From contig JAAFIK010000016.1 in NCBI GenBank assembly GCA_013298665.1, forward strand, positions 1 through 64,000: a stretch of DNA of 64,000 nt, given 5' to 3'. Under the pieces are notes generated by a model. That model saw nothing but the letters and a program-made list of their open reading frames with translations. It had not been told where the DNA came from and did no database searches. This document shows positions 17,987 to 27,829 of this stretch, in pieces (position 1 is the stretch's first letter; each line of letters opens with the position of its first letter). The position numbers were made by a program, and so were the translations under genes. This DNA comes from Chitinophagales bacterium (GTDB taxonomy: Bacteria; Bacteroidota; Bacteroidia; Chitinophagales; Chitinophagaceae).

Positions 17987-19300
17987 TCATACCAGGTAGC
18001 CAAACAAGGTATCGTCTTTATTCAGTTCGGTATAAGCAATATGCTGGGCATCCATATTGGCCAATATCCGTTCGTAATCTGCTGCCGATTTCAGTTCTAT
18101 GCCCACGAGGGCCGGTCCGGTGTCTTTATTGTGTTTCTTCATATATTCAAAGCGGGTAATGTCATCGTGTTCACCCAATACCTCGTTTACAAATGCTTTC
18201 AGGGCACCGGGGCGTTGTGCAAAGCGGATAAGGAAGTAATGTTTCAACCCCTCGTACTGTAAACTCCGTTCCTTGATTTCCTGCATACGGTCGATGTCAT
18301 TGTTGCTGCCACTAACAATACATACCACATTTTTACCCCTGATCTCCTGGGTTAAGTGGTCTAAACCAGCAATGCTTAATGCCCCCGCTGGTTCCGCAAC
18401 AATAGCGTCTTTTGTATACAGACCCAGTATGGCAGAACAGATTTTTCCTTCCGGTATTACCTGTATGCCATCAAGTACCTGCCGGCAGATGGGGAAAGTG
18501 ATGTCTCCCACACGCTTTACCGCTGCGCCATCCACAAAATTATCGATCTGGTCAAGGGTGAAGGGGTGTCCGGCTTTCCAGGCGGCCGTCATCGAGGCTG
18601 CACCTTCGGGCTCAACACCAATGATCCTGGTTTTCGGAAAGAAAGTTTTAAAGTAGGTGCCCACGCCCGCTGCAAGACCACCACCACCCACCGGAAGAAA
18701 AATGAAATCGGTATCTGGTAACTGCTCAGCAATTTCCATACCGACAGTTGCCTGCCCCTCAATGATGCGAAGGTCATCGAAGGGGGGGATAAAAGTCATA
18801 CCCTTTGATAGGGTATAGGCTTTAGCCGCTGCAGCACAATCATCAAAGGTATCGCCGGAAAGGATAACCTCAATATCATCTTCACCAAACATCCGCACCT
18901 GGTTGATCTTTTGTGCCGGAGTAATCACCGGCATAAAGACAACCCCTTTGATGCCGGTGATACCATCTGAGTGCCGCAGTTTTTTACAACTGTACGCAAA
19001 TCCCTGCGCATGATTGCCCGCGCTTGCACAAACAACACCTTTTTCTAATTGCGCCTGTGTGAGGCTGCTCATCATATTGTAGGCGCCCCGCAGCTTATAA
19101 CTGCGTACCACCTGGAGGTCTTCCCGCTTGAGATAGACGTTGCAATCATACCGGCGGGACAAAGTGGCATTGTAGGTGAGTGGCGTACGCAACGCAATAT
19201 TCCTGAGCCTTTTTGCTGCGGCAGCCACATCAATGCCACTGCCGGGCCATGCTTTGGCAGGCAACACATCAGGGGTATATGAAATTGGTAGCTCCGTCAT
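17987..19300 (-). CDS. ilvA: Threonine ammonia-lyase (threonine deaminase)
   Basis: The 437-residue PLP enzyme converts threonine to 2-oxobutanoate, the first step to isoleucine. The PLP lysine is in VRSYKLRGAYN, and SAGNHAQG and the phosphate-binding glycine loop VGGGGLAAG follow. A C-terminal ACT-like domain (LIRFAQRPGALKAFVNEVLG) is present once, as in the shorter type of biosynthetic enzyme, and suggests allosteric control. It follows ilvC by five bases, so translation is probably coupled. Confidence 0.94.
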   Translation of the reverse strand: MTELPISYTPDVLPAKAWPGSGIDVAAAAKRLRNIALRTPLTYNATLSRRYDCNVYLKREDLQVVRSYKLRGAYNMMSSLTQAQLEKGVVCASAGNHAQGFAYSCKKLRHSDGITGIKGVVFMPVITPAQKINQVRMFGEDDIEVILSGDTFDDCAAAAKAYTLSKGMTFIPPFDDLRIIEGQATVGMEIAEQLPDTDFIFLPVGGGGLAAGVGTYFKTFFPKTRIIGVEPEGAASMTAAWKAGHPFTLDQIDNFVDGAAVKRVGDITFPICRQVLDGIQVIPEGKICSAILGLYTKDAIVAEPAGALSIAGLDHLTQEIRGKNVVCIVSGSNNDIDRMQEIKERSLQYEGLKHYFLIRFAQRPGALKAFVNEVLGEHDDITRFEYMKKHNKDTGPALVGIELKSAADYERILANMDAQHIAYTELNKDDTLFGYLV

Positions 19301-19305
19301 CCTGT

Positions 19306-20397
19306 TCAGGCGGTTATGAGTGATGTTTTTTCTACTGTGTTTGCAGGAGCAGGCTGGTTTTCCGGGCGAAGACTGCGCACCGTTTTTCCCGCCTCCCAGA
19401 GCTCGCTTTCCCGCAGTTCTTTCAGTTCAGCCTCAAGTTTTTCACGATAGTCTGCCTGTGAATTACTGTCAATCGACCGCTGGGATTCTTTGCCCGTGGC
19501 TACACTGTCGTACAATTCGTTGAATACCGGTAAGGTGGCATCCTTGAATTTTTTCCACCAGTCCAATGCACCCCGTTGTGCAGTGGTGGAACAATTGGCG
19601 TACATCCAGTCCATACCATTTTCTGCAACCAAAGGCATGAGGGATTGTGTAAGTTCTTCCACGGTTTCGTTAAAGGCCTCAGAAGGAGAGTGTCCCCTTT
19701 GCCGGAGTACCTCGTACTGCGCTGCGAAGATGCCTTGTATGGCGCCCATGAGTGTGCCGCGTTCACCAGTGAGGTCACTGTATACTTCTTTGCGGAAATC
19801 GGTTTCAAAAAGATAACCGCTGCCTACTGCGATACCCAGTGCCACAACGCGCTCAAATGCACGACCTGTAGCGTCCTGGAAAATGGCATAACTGCTGTTC
19901 AGGCCGCGGCCCTGGAGGAACATCCTGCGCAATGATGTGCCACTGCCTTTCGGTGCTACCAGAAAAACATCTACACCTGCCGGCGGAATAATTCCTGTCT
20001 GTTCATTAAAAGTAATGCCAAAACCATGCGAAAAATAGAGCGCTTTGCCGGGTGTCAGGTGTTGCGCTACGAGTGGCCACAAGGCAATCTGTGCGGCATC
20101 GCTCAGCAGGTAACAGATGATGGTACCACGCGATAAGGCCTCTTCAATGTCAAATAAGGTTTCGCCCGGTACAAATCCATCGCGAATCGCTTTGTCCCAT
20201 GTAGGGGAATCCTTACGCTGACCAACAATGACGTTGATGCCATTGTCACGCTGGTTGAGCGCCTGCCCCGGACCCTGTACGCCGTAGCCAATCACCGCTA
20301 CGGTTTCATCCTGCAATACCGCCCTCGCTTTTGAAAGAGGAAATTCTTCACGCGTTACAACATTTTCGAGTGTGCCGCCAAAATTTAATTGTGCCAT
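19306..20397 (-). CDS. ilvC: Ketol-acid reductoisomerase
   Basis: The 363-residue enzyme isomerises and reduces acetolactate or acetohydroxybutyrate. The Rossmann motif is GYGVQGPGQALNQRDNG, not the usual bacterial GYGSQGHAxALNLRDSG, and is followed by GQRKDSPTWDKA in the cofactor-specificity loop. I expect NADPH, but this loop differs enough that cofactor use should not be assumed. Metal-binding residues occur in DLTGERGTLMGAIQG and in the C-terminal knotted domain. The last ~30 residues (RPENQPAPANTVEKTS) are low-complexity. Confidence 0.93.
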   Translation of the reverse strand: MAQLNFGGTLENVVTREEFPLSKARAVLQDETVAVIGYGVQGPGQALNQRDNGINVIVGQRKDSPTWDKAIRDGFVPGETLFDIEEALSRGTIICYLLSDAAQIALWPLVAQHLTPGKALYFSHGFGITFNEQTGIIPPAGVDVFLVAPKGSGTSLRRMFLQGRGLNSSYAIFQDATGRAFERVVALGIAVGSGYLFETDFRKEVYSDLTGERGTLMGAIQGIFAAQYEVLRQRGHSPSEAFNETVEELTQSLMPLVAENGMDWMYANCSTTAQRGALDWWKKFKDATLPVFNELYDSVATGKESQRSIDSNSQADYREKLEAELKELRESELWEAGKTVRSLRPENQPAPANTVEKTSLITA

Positions 20398-20464
20398 GTT
20401 TTGTATTTAATATGATGATTCGTTATACATAATTACTGATACGCCGCAAGCCAGCCAGCCTCCG

Positions 20465-21052
20465 TTACATACTGAACACTTTTTCTTTTTCACCCAGAAA
20501 AGTGTTCTCCACAACTTCCTGCCCCGGCTCATGTTCTTCAAAATCCCTGAGCCTTTCATGAAAACCATCACTGGCTTTGATGATGGCCACCCTTGCACTC
20601 CGAACAAATTCGATCAGGCCAAACGGCTCCAGTACGGCCACCAGTCTGTCTGTTTCTTCCCGGTGACCGGTTGTTTCAAATACGGTGTAGTCTTTACGGA
20701 TCGCTACCGCCCTTGCGCCAAACTCGCGAAGCAAACGTTCCACTTTTACCTTTTCTGCTATCGCATCGGTAGGTACTTTGTACAGTGCCATTTCCTGCCA
20801 TACAATCTCATCCTCCGTATTGAAGAAAGCGCGGAGTATATCCACCTGCTTTTCGATCTGGCGTACGAGTTTCATCACCACCTCCTCAGTTTCCTGAATG
20901 ACGATGGTAAAGCGGTGGATACCCGATACTTCGCTGGGTGAAGTATTGAGACTGATGATATTGATCTTTCGCTTGGAAAAGATGATGGCAATCCGGTTGA
21001 GTAACCCAACCTGGTTTTCAGTATATACCGTTATCGTGTATTCTCTTTTCAT
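20465..21052 (-). CDS. ilvN: Acetolactate synthase small (regulatory) subunit
   Basis: The 195-residue protein begins with an ACT domain (TITVYTENQVGLLNRIAIIFSKR, residues ~5-75), where valine normally binds to inhibit the catalytic subunit. A second regulatory domain follows (YTVFETTGHREETDRLV). The acidic C-terminal tail after residue ~170 is longer than the minimal family form. It lies 70 bp after ilvB and 67 bp before ilvC. Confidence 0.93.
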   Translation of the reverse strand: MKREYTITVYTENQVGLLNRIAIIFSKRKINIISLNTSPSEVSGIHRFTIVIQETEEVVMKLVRQIEKQVDILRAFFNTEDEIVWQEMALYKVPTDAIAEKVKVERLLREFGARAVAIRKDYTVFETTGHREETDRLVAVLEPFGLIEFVRSARVAIIKASDGFHERLRDFEEHEPGQEVVENTFLGEKEKVFSM

Positions 21053-21122
21053 GTTTTTAGTTTTATCTCACTGCTGTCGGGCTGTTGATGGTGATTCCGG
21101 ATTGTACAGCAGCAAAATTTAT

Positions 21123-22871
21123 TTAACAAAGCCTGATCTCCGCCACACTGCAACCCTGCGGTACCATCGGAAAAACATTGTGTTCCCGTGCAACCATTAC
21201 TTCAAGGAGGTATGCAGAATCGCTTTGCAGCATATGGCTTAATGCCCCATGAAGTTCTTCGCGCTGCTCTACTTTCCGGCCATCAATATGATAACCTTTC
21301 GCTACCTGTACATAATCCGGACTGGTAATGTCAACAAACGAATAGCGGCGCTCATGAAAAAGTTGCTGCCACTGCCGTACCATGCCGAGGTATTGATTGT
21401 TCAGGATGACGATTTTTATATTGATGCCATATTGCATAATGGTGCCCAGTTCCTGTATGGTCATCTGGATACCACCATCACCAATGATGGCAATAACCGG
21501 ACGGTCCGGTTCGGCAAACCTGGCACCCATGGCAGCAGGGAGTGCAAAGCCCATGGTGCCGAGCCCGCCACTGGTGATATTACTTTTGCTCTTTGTAAAT
21601 CTGGCATAGCGGCTGGTAGTCATCTGGTGTTGCCCCACGTCTGTTACGATGATTGCTTCACCCCCGGTAAGTTCGTTGATGTGCCGGATTACCTCGCCCA
21701 TGCTTAGTTGTTCCCCGGTGGGGTACAGTTCGTTTTGTATAACGGCTTCTTCCTCCGCCTTGCGGCAGGTGTTGAACTGCGCCAGCCATTGTTTGTGTGA
21801 GCGGGGTTCAAGCAGGGCCGTAAGCAGCGGGAGCGTAACTTTACAATCTCCCCATATCCCTACTGTTGTTTTTACATTTTTGTCAATTTCAGAAGGGTCA
21901 ATGTCTAAGTGAATAACCCTGGCCTGTCTGGCATATTTGTCTAACCGCCCGGTAACGCGGTCGTCAAACCGCATACCCACGGCAATGAGTACATCACATT
22001 CGTTGGTAAGCACATTGGGCCCGTAGTTGCCATGCATACCCAGCATACCAACATTAAGCGGGTGATCGGTAGGGAGTGCGCTCAGCCCGAGCAGTGTCCA
22101 TGCAGCAGGAAGCCCGGCTTTTTCAATAAATGCTTTAAACTCATCTTCCGCCTTGCCCAGGATAACGCCCTGCCCGAAAAGTACAAACGGTTTTTGAGCC
22201 GCATTGATGAGTGCTGCGGCTTCCGCTATATAATTGTTACGGATGATGGGCGTAGGCCTGTAACTGCGGATATGGGTACATTTGGTATAAGCCGCAGGAG
22301 TGAACATTTGCAGTTGAGCATTCTTGGTGATGTCAATCAGTACAGGTCCGGGGCGACCGCTGCCGGCAATATAGAATGCCCTTGCCAGCACCTGCGGAAT
22401 CTCCGAGGCATCTGTTACCTGGTAATTCCATTTGGTAACCGGGGTGGTAATATTGATAACATCTGTTTCCTGGAAGGCATCAGTACCCAGGAGGTGTGCA
22501 TATACCTGACCGGTAATACAGACCAATGGTGTTGAATCAATCATGGCATCTGCAAGACCGGTAACGAGATTAGTGGCTCCGGGTCCGCTGGTGGCAAACA
22601 CAATACCAGTTTTGCCGGAGGCACGGGCATAACCCTGCGCGGCATGGATAGCGCCCTGTTCGTGCCTGACCAGGATATGCTCCAGTTGAGCGGCATAATC
22701 ATACAGCGCATCATAAATGGGCATGATGGCGCCTCCGGGGTATCCGAAAATGGTGTCAACCCCTTCTGCCACTAATGCTTCCAGTACCGAGGTGGCACCG
22801 GATATTGCAGCAGGTACCGGTATCTCCGGAATCACATCCTGCCGTTCTGTTGTAACTGCCACTGTTGCCAT
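21123..22871 (-). CDS. ilvB: Acetolactate synthase large (catalytic) subunit
   Basis: The 582-residue thiamine-diphosphate enzyme condenses pyruvate with pyruvate or 2-oxobutanoate. The catalytic Glu is in VRHEQGAIHAAQGYA. FAD-binding and central domains follow, and the ThDP/Mg motif is GDGGIQMTIQELGT to ILNNQYLGMVRQWQ. The N-terminus before GATSVLEALVAEGVD (about 25 residues) is poorly conserved. Partner IlvN is encoded next. Confidence 0.95.
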   Translation of the reverse strand: MATVAVTTERQDVIPEIPVPAAISGATSVLEALVAEGVDTIFGYPGGAIMPIYDALYDYAAQLEHILVRHEQGAIHAAQGYARASGKTGIVFATSGPGATNLVTGLADAMIDSTPLVCITGQVYAHLLGTDAFQETDVINITTPVTKWNYQVTDASEIPQVLARAFYIAGSGRPGPVLIDITKNAQLQMFTPAAYTKCTHIRSYRPTPIIRNNYIAEAAALINAAQKPFVLFGQGVILGKAEDEFKAFIEKAGLPAAWTLLGLSALPTDHPLNVGMLGMHGNYGPNVLTNECDVLIAVGMRFDDRVTGRLDKYARQARVIHLDIDPSEIDKNVKTTVGIWGDCKVTLPLLTALLEPRSHKQWLAQFNTCRKAEEEAVIQNELYPTGEQLSMGEVIRHINELTGGEAIIVTDVGQHQMTTSRYARFTKSKSNITSGGLGTMGFALPAAMGARFAEPDRPVIAIIGDGGIQMTIQELGTIMQYGINIKIVILNNQYLGMVRQWQQLFHERRYSFVDITSPDYVQVAKGYHIDGRKVEQREELHGALSHMLQSDSAYLLEVMVAREHNVFPMVPQGCSVAEIRLC

Positions 22872-22906
22872 AGCCTTATTTTTTAGTATTGAATGTATTG
22901 GTATCC

Positions 22907-24589
22907 TTATGCTTCATCCGTTACACAGCCTTCGCTTGCATCTTTCACCTGACGGGCATATTTATATAAAACCCCCCGGCTTACTTTCAATGCAGGCTGC
23001 TGCCATTGTTTGTGCCGATGAGCAATAGCACCATCATCAACATGAAGCGTTATTTTTTTATTGCACACGTCAATTGATATCCGGTCACCATCGGCTACCA
23101 GGGCAATCAATCCGCCATCAAATGCTTCAGGGGTAATATGCCCCACCACAAATCCGTGTGTACCACCGCTGAACCGGCCATCGGTAATGAGTGCAACAGA
23201 TTTGCCCAACCCCGCGCCGATAATAGCAGAAGTTGGTTTGAGCATTTCGGGCATACCCGGTGCGCCGCGGGGACCTACATAACGGATGACCACAACATCG
23301 CCGGATCTGATCCGTCCGGTATTGATACCGTCTATCAGCTCACGCTCCCCGTCAAATACCCTTGCAGTGCCTTCAAAAAACTCGCCTTCCTTACCGCTTA
23401 TTTTCGCCACACTGCCTTTTGGGGCAAGGTTTCCGTAAAGGATCTGCAGGTGTCCGGTTGTTTTTACCGGGTTGTCCAACGGCAGTATTACCCGCTGTGT
23501 ATCGAAATCCAATGAAGGAATGTCTTTTAAGTTTTCTGCAATGGTCTTACCCGTTACGGTCAGGCAATCACCGTGGAGCATACCTTTTTCCAGCAGGTAT
23601 TTCATTACCGCTGGTATGCCGCCATGGGCAAAAAGATCCTGCATCAGGTATTTTCCACTCGGCTTAAAATCAGCCAGTACCGGAACGCGGTCGCTGATGG
23701 TTTGAAAATCATCGGGGTGCAATGAAAGGTTCACTGATCTGGCCATGGCGATCAGGTGGAGTACGGCATTGGTGCTTCCGCCAAGCACCATAATAACGGT
23801 AATGGCATTCTCAAATGCTTTGGCCGTCATAATATCAGCGGGACGTATATTTTTTTCGAGCAGGTACCTTATCGCCTTGCCTGCTTCAATACACTCTGCT
23901 TTCTTGGCTTCACTCAATGCAGGATTGGAGGCTGATCCCGGCAGGCTCATGCCAAGGGCTTCAATAGCCGCCGCCATGGTATTGGCTGTATACATGCCGC
24001 CACAGGCACCGGCCCCCGGGCAGGCATGTTGTACGATGCCTTTGAAATCAGCTTCATCCAGTTGCCCGGCCATTTTTTGTCCCAGCGCTTCGAAAGCAGA
24101 TATGATATTGAGGTCAACACCCTTGTACTGTCCCGGGGCTATCGTGCCGCCATAAACCATGATCGCCGGACGGTTAAGTCTGCCCATGGCCATTACAGCA
24201 CCCGGCATATTTTTATCACAGCCCGGCAAGGCAATAAGCCCGTCATAGTATTGCGCACCGCAAACGGTTTCAATACTGTCTGCTATAACATCGCGGCTCA
24301 CTAAGCTGTACCGCATACCATCCGTGCCATTGGAGATGCCATCGCTCACCCCGATAGTATTGAAGATGAGACCTACAAGATCGTTTGCCCATACGCCTTC
24401 TTTAACAATAGCCGCCAATCCGTTGAGGTGCATATTGCAGGTGTTGCCATCGTACCCCATACTCACGATACCTACCTGTGCTTTGGCAAGATCACTCTCG
24501 GTCAGGCCTATACCATACAGCATGGCCTGTGCCGCCGGTTGTGTCGGATCCTGTGTAATTGTTTTTGAATATGAATTGAGTTCGTGCAT
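22907..24589 (-). CDS. ilvD: Dihydroxy-acid dehydratase
   Basis: The 560-residue iron-sulfur enzyme dehydrates dihydroxy acids to 2-keto acids, the third common step to valine and isoleucine. Cluster-ligand cysteines are recognisable in [21 protein letters not shown] and [17 protein letters not shown]. The C-terminal swivelling domain contains [19 protein letters not shown]. It follows ilvE by 15 bp. Confidence 0.95.
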   Translation of the reverse strand: MHELNSYSKTITQDPTQPAAQAMLYGIGLTESDLAKAQVGIVSMGYDGNTCNMHLNGLAAIVKEGVWANDLVGLIFNTIGVSDGISNGTDGMRYSLVSRDVIADSIETVCGAQYYDGLIALPGCDKNMPGAVMAMGRLNRPAIMVYGGTIAPGQYKGVDLNIISAFEALGQKMAGQLDEADFKGIVQHACPGAGACGGMYTANTMAAAIEALGMSLPGSASNPALSEAKKAECIEAGKAIRYLLEKNIRPADIMTAKAFENAITVIMVLGGSTNAVLHLIAMARSVNLSLHPDDFQTISDRVPVLADFKPSGKYLMQDLFAHGGIPAVMKYLLEKGMLHGDCLTVTGKTIAENLKDIPSLDFDTQRVILPLDNPVKTTGHLQILYGNLAPKGSVAKISGKEGEFFEGTARVFDGERELIDGINTGRIRSGDVVVIRYVGPRGAPGMPEMLKPTSAIIGAGLGKSVALITDGRFSGGTHGFVVGHITPEAFDGGLIALVADGDRISIDVCNKKITLHVDDGAIAHRHKQWQQPALKVSRGVLYKYARQVKDASEGCVTDEA

Positions 24590-24604
24590 AAAATAATAGT
24601 ATGG

Positions 24605-25516
24605 TCAGAATGAGGAATATGCTGGTTGAGTTTGATCAATACTGCTGAAGGGTTTCCCAAGTACCCGGCATTTGTATGCCTGCTGAATCTGGTAGCTGAG
24701 CGTATCTGTCCATGGGCGGGCGAAAGGGACATTGTCGAGCGAAGCAAGTTCCACCACTTCTGCTGCGGTACCACAGAAAAAAGCCGCATCGGCACCACGC
24801 ATCTCTTCGGGTGTGAAAGACATCTCTTCAACCGGGATCTGCAGTGTCCTGCAAATCTCAATCACCGTGGCCCGGGTAATGCCCTGCAGGATATTACCCG
24901 GCGGCGGCGTAATGAGCGTGCCATTTTTTTCCATAAATACATTTGCCCCCGGGCCTTCGGCTACATAACCATGGCTATCCGTCAGCAGCGCTTCGTCAAA
25001 ACCATTGTCTTTTGCTTCCTGGCAGGCAAGAATGGAATTGACATAATGCCCGCTTACCTTGGCATTGATGTGAAATGCGGCAGGGTTTGGCCGCTGGTAG
25101 CTGGAAGTCATTACCCGCATCTTATTCGAGAGATAGCCATTTGTCCACTCCCATGCTTGTATGGCCAGCATGGCTTCTTTACCTTTCGACAGGGACATAT
25201 TGGCTGAGCAGTACACAATTGGCCTTAAATAAGCGTCTGTAAAACCATTGCGGTACAAGACCTCATAACTCAGTTCGGTCAGTTTTTTTGTGGTGTACTG
25301 AAAAGGAATTTTCATGACGCCGGCAGAATAGCGCAAACGGTCAAAATGTTCTTCGGCTTTAAATATCCTGGTGCTGTCTCCCGCAGGATAAGCTCTTATG
25401 CCTTCAAAAACCGCATACCCGTAGTGCAGACTCTGGCTGTACAGACCGGTATTCGCCGCCGCCGCTTTTACAAAAGCGCCATTTACATAAATGATGGTAT
25501 CCTCGTTGTAATACAT
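24605..25516 (-). CDS. ilvE: Branched-chain amino acid aminotransferase
   Basis: A fold-type IV PLP aminotransferase that exchanges the amino group between glutamate and the keto acids of valine, leucine and isoleucine. The start MYYNEDTIIYVNGAFVKA at 25516 matches the family. A GTG at 25546 would add ten unlikely residues. From this start the protein has 303 residues. The PLP lysine lies in INAKVSGHYVNSILA, and the EGPGANVFMEKNG and GITRATVIEI segments are typical. It is the first structural gene after the leader and attenuator, so the whole ilv block should be controlled by them. Confidence 0.94.
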   Translation of the reverse strand: MYYNEDTIIYVNGAFVKAAAANTGLYSQSLHYGYAVFEGIRAYPAGDSTRIFKAEEHFDRLRYSAGVMKIPFQYTTKKLTELSYEVLYRNGFTDAYLRPIVYCSANMSLSKGKEAMLAIQAWEWTNGYLSNKMRVMTSSYQRPNPAAFHINAKVSGHYVNSILACQEAKDNGFDEALLTDSHGYVAEGPGANVFMEKNGTLITPPPGNILQGITRATVIEICRTLQIPVEEMSFTPEEMRGADAAFFCGTAAEVVELASLDNVPFARPWTDTLSYQIQQAYKCRVLGKPFSSIDQTQPAYSSF

Positions 25517-25557
25517 ATACTTTATTGATTGTTTTATTCTTTTCACTAACGGGCAAT

Positions 25558-25596
25558 AAAAAAGCGACCCGCCTGTTGGAGGCGGGTCGCTTTTTT
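25558..25596 (-). terminator. Attenuator terminator upstream of ilvE
   Basis: A 16-bp perfect stem (arms 25558-25573 and 25581-25596, 7-base loop) is GC-rich at its core and ends in a run of six U on the minus strand. It lies after the leader stop codon and 41 bases before ilvE. Part of its 5' arm (CCCGCCTCC on the minus strand) is complementary to GGAGGAGG in the end of the leader gene (plus 25626-25633), giving an alternative antiterminator. Confidence 0.9.
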
Positions 25597-25612
25597 ATCT
25601 GATGTACTTAAT

Positions 25613-25717
25613 TTAAATGCTGACTCCTCCTCCATGAATGACGGGAATAATAATGACTGCCACAATAATAATGGTATTGCAGAAGAGATTCATTATTTGA
25701 TTATTCCTTTTGTTCAT
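25613..25717 (-). CDS. ilv operon leader peptide rich in Ile and Val
   Basis: ATG 25717 to TAA 25613 encodes 34 residues containing the run IIIVAVIIIPVI, then HGGGVSI. Nine Ile, four Val and one Leu make up 14 of 34 residues. The reading frame ends 16 bases before the attenuator hairpin. This is the organisation of classical ribosome-mediated attenuation: with scarce charged tRNA-Ile or tRNA-Val the ribosome stalls in the run, leaving the downstream GGAGGAGG (the three Gly codons) free to pair with the terminator arm. When it reads through to the stop it covers that segment and the terminator forms. The pairing model is inference. Confidence 0.88.
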   Translation of the reverse strand: MNKRNNQIMNLFCNTIIIVAVIIIPVIHGGGVSI

Positions 25718-25733
25718 GGAGAAAATGATGATA

Positions 25734-25765
25734 CAATATTACGACTGCCTCCTGAATAAAACAAA
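25734..25765 (-). promoter_or_regulatory. Promoter of the ilv leader transcript
   Basis: Read on the minus strand, TTTG (plus 25762-25765), a 20-base spacer and TAATATTG (plus 25734-25741, one mismatch to TANNTTTG) would start transcription about ten bases before the leader ATG. The ~240 bases between this site and leuB hold no gene that I can support. Confidence 0.55.
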
Positions 25766-26008
25766 GAACTATTATTATTTATTTTTTACTTTCTTCCCGT
25801 AAAAAATAATTCTTCTACTCCTGCCGCGGCGTTTGCCACAGCAGAGAATACAGCAAGTTCTTCGTTGTGAGGAATCGTTTTATTCCTTTTACAATGCTGG
25901 TCACGGTTGCCCGGGTACGCTTCATGAGGTAAGTATGTGTTGCCGCATGCTGTATTGCAGATGCAGCCCGGTATATACTTCCGTTATTGCCTCACTGATC
26001 CGGCAGTT

Positions 26009-27124
26009 TTATATAATCGTTGACTTCCGGAGCTCGATATTGTCCTTGTGCAACGCCTGCGGAAACTTATTGCTGATATGATCGGCAATAAGTTCACCAA
26101 TGGTTGAGGTGAAATAGAAATTGACCGGATCAATATCTTTTGTGACGAAATTATTTTCCAGCGCCCACTCCACCGCTTGTCTTACGGCTGTAGCTTCAGT
26201 GGTCATACCCAGATGCTCGAGCAGCATTGCCGCAGAAAGGATTGAGCCAATAGGATTGGCGATGTCTTTTCCGGCAGCCTGCGGGTAAGAACCATGAATG
26301 GGTTCAAACAGGGCTGTACCATTACCGATGGAAGCTGAAGGAAGCAAGCCCAGTGAACCGCTGATCACACTGGCCTCATCACTCAGGATATCGCCGAACA
26401 TATTTTCAGTGAGTACCACATCAAATTGTTTCGGGTTCAGGATGATCTGCATGGCAGCATTGTCCACAAAAAGAAAATCAATGGTTACGTCAGGATATTG
26501 CAGGGCAACCTCCTTTACCACTTTTCTCCACAGCCTTGACGTTTCCAGCACATTGGCCTTATCCACTAATGTCAGTTTCTTTCTTCGCTGTTGCGCCAGT
26601 TTGAAGGCAGGATGCGCAATACGCTCAATTTCTGCACGGGTATAAACACATTCGTCACTGGCCAGCGTACCATCTTCGCTCAGGTTTTTATGGCCAAAAT
26701 AAATACCACCCGTCAGCTCACGGAAGATGATAAAATCAACCCCGTTTGTTTGTGCATCTTTCAGCGGACTCAGGTGCTGCACAGCAGGGTAGGTGGTTAC
26801 CGGTCTTATATTGGCGTATAACTGCAACGCTTTCCGTAACCCCAGTAAACCCTGCTCCGGTCTTACTTTAGCAGAAGGGTCATTGTCGTATTTCGGGTCG
26901 CCAATAGCACCAAACAGGATGGCGTCGCTGCCCAGGCAGGCATCAATGGTTTCTACCGGCAAAGGAGATCCCGTTTGGTCAATGGCAATGGCACCCATCA
27001 GGCAATAAGTGTACTCAAACTCATGTTCGTATCGAAGTGCCACGGCATCCAGTACGCGAACGGTCTGCTGCGTTACTTCTGGTCCTATACCATCCCCTGG
27101 AATGACTGTAATACTTTTTTTCAT
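26009..27124 (-). CDS. leuB: 3-Isopropylmalate dehydrogenase
   Basis: The 371-residue enzyme oxidises and decarboxylates 3-isopropylmalate with NAD. Family motifs are VIPGDGIGPEVTQQ, the substrate loop RPEQGLLGLRKAL, the Mg-binding EDGTLASDECVYTR region, FGDILSDEASVISGSLG and EPIHGSYPQAAGKDIANP. It begins three bases after the leuD stop, so the two are probably translationally coupled. It is the last leu gene before the ilv leader. Confidence 0.95.
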   Translation of the reverse strand: MKKSITVIPGDGIGPEVTQQTVRVLDAVALRYEHEFEYTYCLMGAIAIDQTGSPLPVETIDACLGSDAILFGAIGDPKYDNDPSAKVRPEQGLLGLRKALQLYANIRPVTTYPAVQHLSPLKDAQTNGVDFIIFRELTGGIYFGHKNLSEDGTLASDECVYTRAEIERIAHPAFKLAQQRRKKLTLVDKANVLETSRLWRKVVKEVALQYPDVTIDFLFVDNAAMQIILNPKQFDVVLTENMFGDILSDEASVISGSLGLLPSASIGNGTALFEPIHGSYPQAAGKDIANPIGSILSAAMLLEHLGMTTEATAVRQAVEWALENNFVTKDIDPVNFYFTSTIGELIADHISNKFPQALHKDNIELRKSTII

Positions 27125-27127
27125 GAT

Positions 27128-27820
27128 TCAATAGATAGAGGTAAATTTTTTGCTGTTGTTTTTTTTATGCTGGTGATTGCCAATCAGGTTGTATTCGGAA
27201 TCAAATTCTAATGGTCTGCTGTTTTGCTCAATCACGCGAAAACTTTTTTTTTCAAAGGCTTCAATATCATCTTTGCAACTCAGCAGAAATGATATGTCGT
27301 CATACCCGTTAAGCAGGCAGGTCTTTTTATAGGAATTAATCTCAAAGGAAACGGCCTCACCGGTTGCATCAATGCTGATGGTCTGCAGGTTGAGGTCAGC
27401 AGTAAGGGTGGCTTCACTATCCAGGGAGAATAATTTTTGTAAAAACCCGTCAGGAACGGTTACCGGTAACACCCCGTTATTAAGGGCGTTGTTTGTAAAG
27501 ATGTCTGCGAAAAAACTGCTGACCACCACGCGGAAGCCGTAATCTGCAAGCGACCAGGCCGCGTGTTCCCTCGATGATCCGCAGCCAAAATTTTTACCCG
27601 CTACCAATATCTGCCCGCTGTACTGTGGTTGATTGAGTACAAAATCGGGACGCGGTTTTGCCGCATCATCATCAAGGTAACGCCAGTCGCGGAAAAGGTT
27701 TTCACCAAAGCCTTCCCGCGTCGTTGCCTTAAGGAAACGCGCGGGAATGATCTGGTCTGTATCGATATTCTCTATGGATAACGGAACGAAACGGGACTGC
27801 AATATTGTAAAAGCCTGCAT
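27128..27820 (-). CDS. leuD: 3-Isopropylmalate dehydratase small subunit
   Basis: The small swivelling subunit works with LeuC to isomerise 2- to 3-isopropylmalate. Motifs [15 protein letters not shown] and [14 protein letters not shown] are clear. At 230 residues it is about 30 longer than usual. The extra C-terminal part after IEAFEKK is polar and ends in a basic stretch ([17 protein letters not shown]). Either this is a lineage-specific tail or a frameshift extended the frame into leuB's leader region. It follows leuC by nine bases. Confidence 0.92.
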   Translation of the reverse strand: MQAFTILQSRFVPLSIENIDTDQIIPARFLKATTREGFGENLFRDWRYLDDDAAKPRPDFVLNQPQYSGQILVAGKNFGCGSSREHAAWSLADYGFRVVVSSFFADIFTNNALNNGVLPVTVPDGFLQKLFSLDSEATLTADLNLQTISIDATGEAVSFEINSYKKTCLLNGYDDISFLLSCKDDIEAFEKKSFRVIEQNSRPLEFDSEYNLIGNHQHKKNNSKKFTSIY

Positions 27821-27829
27821 ATGGTTATT

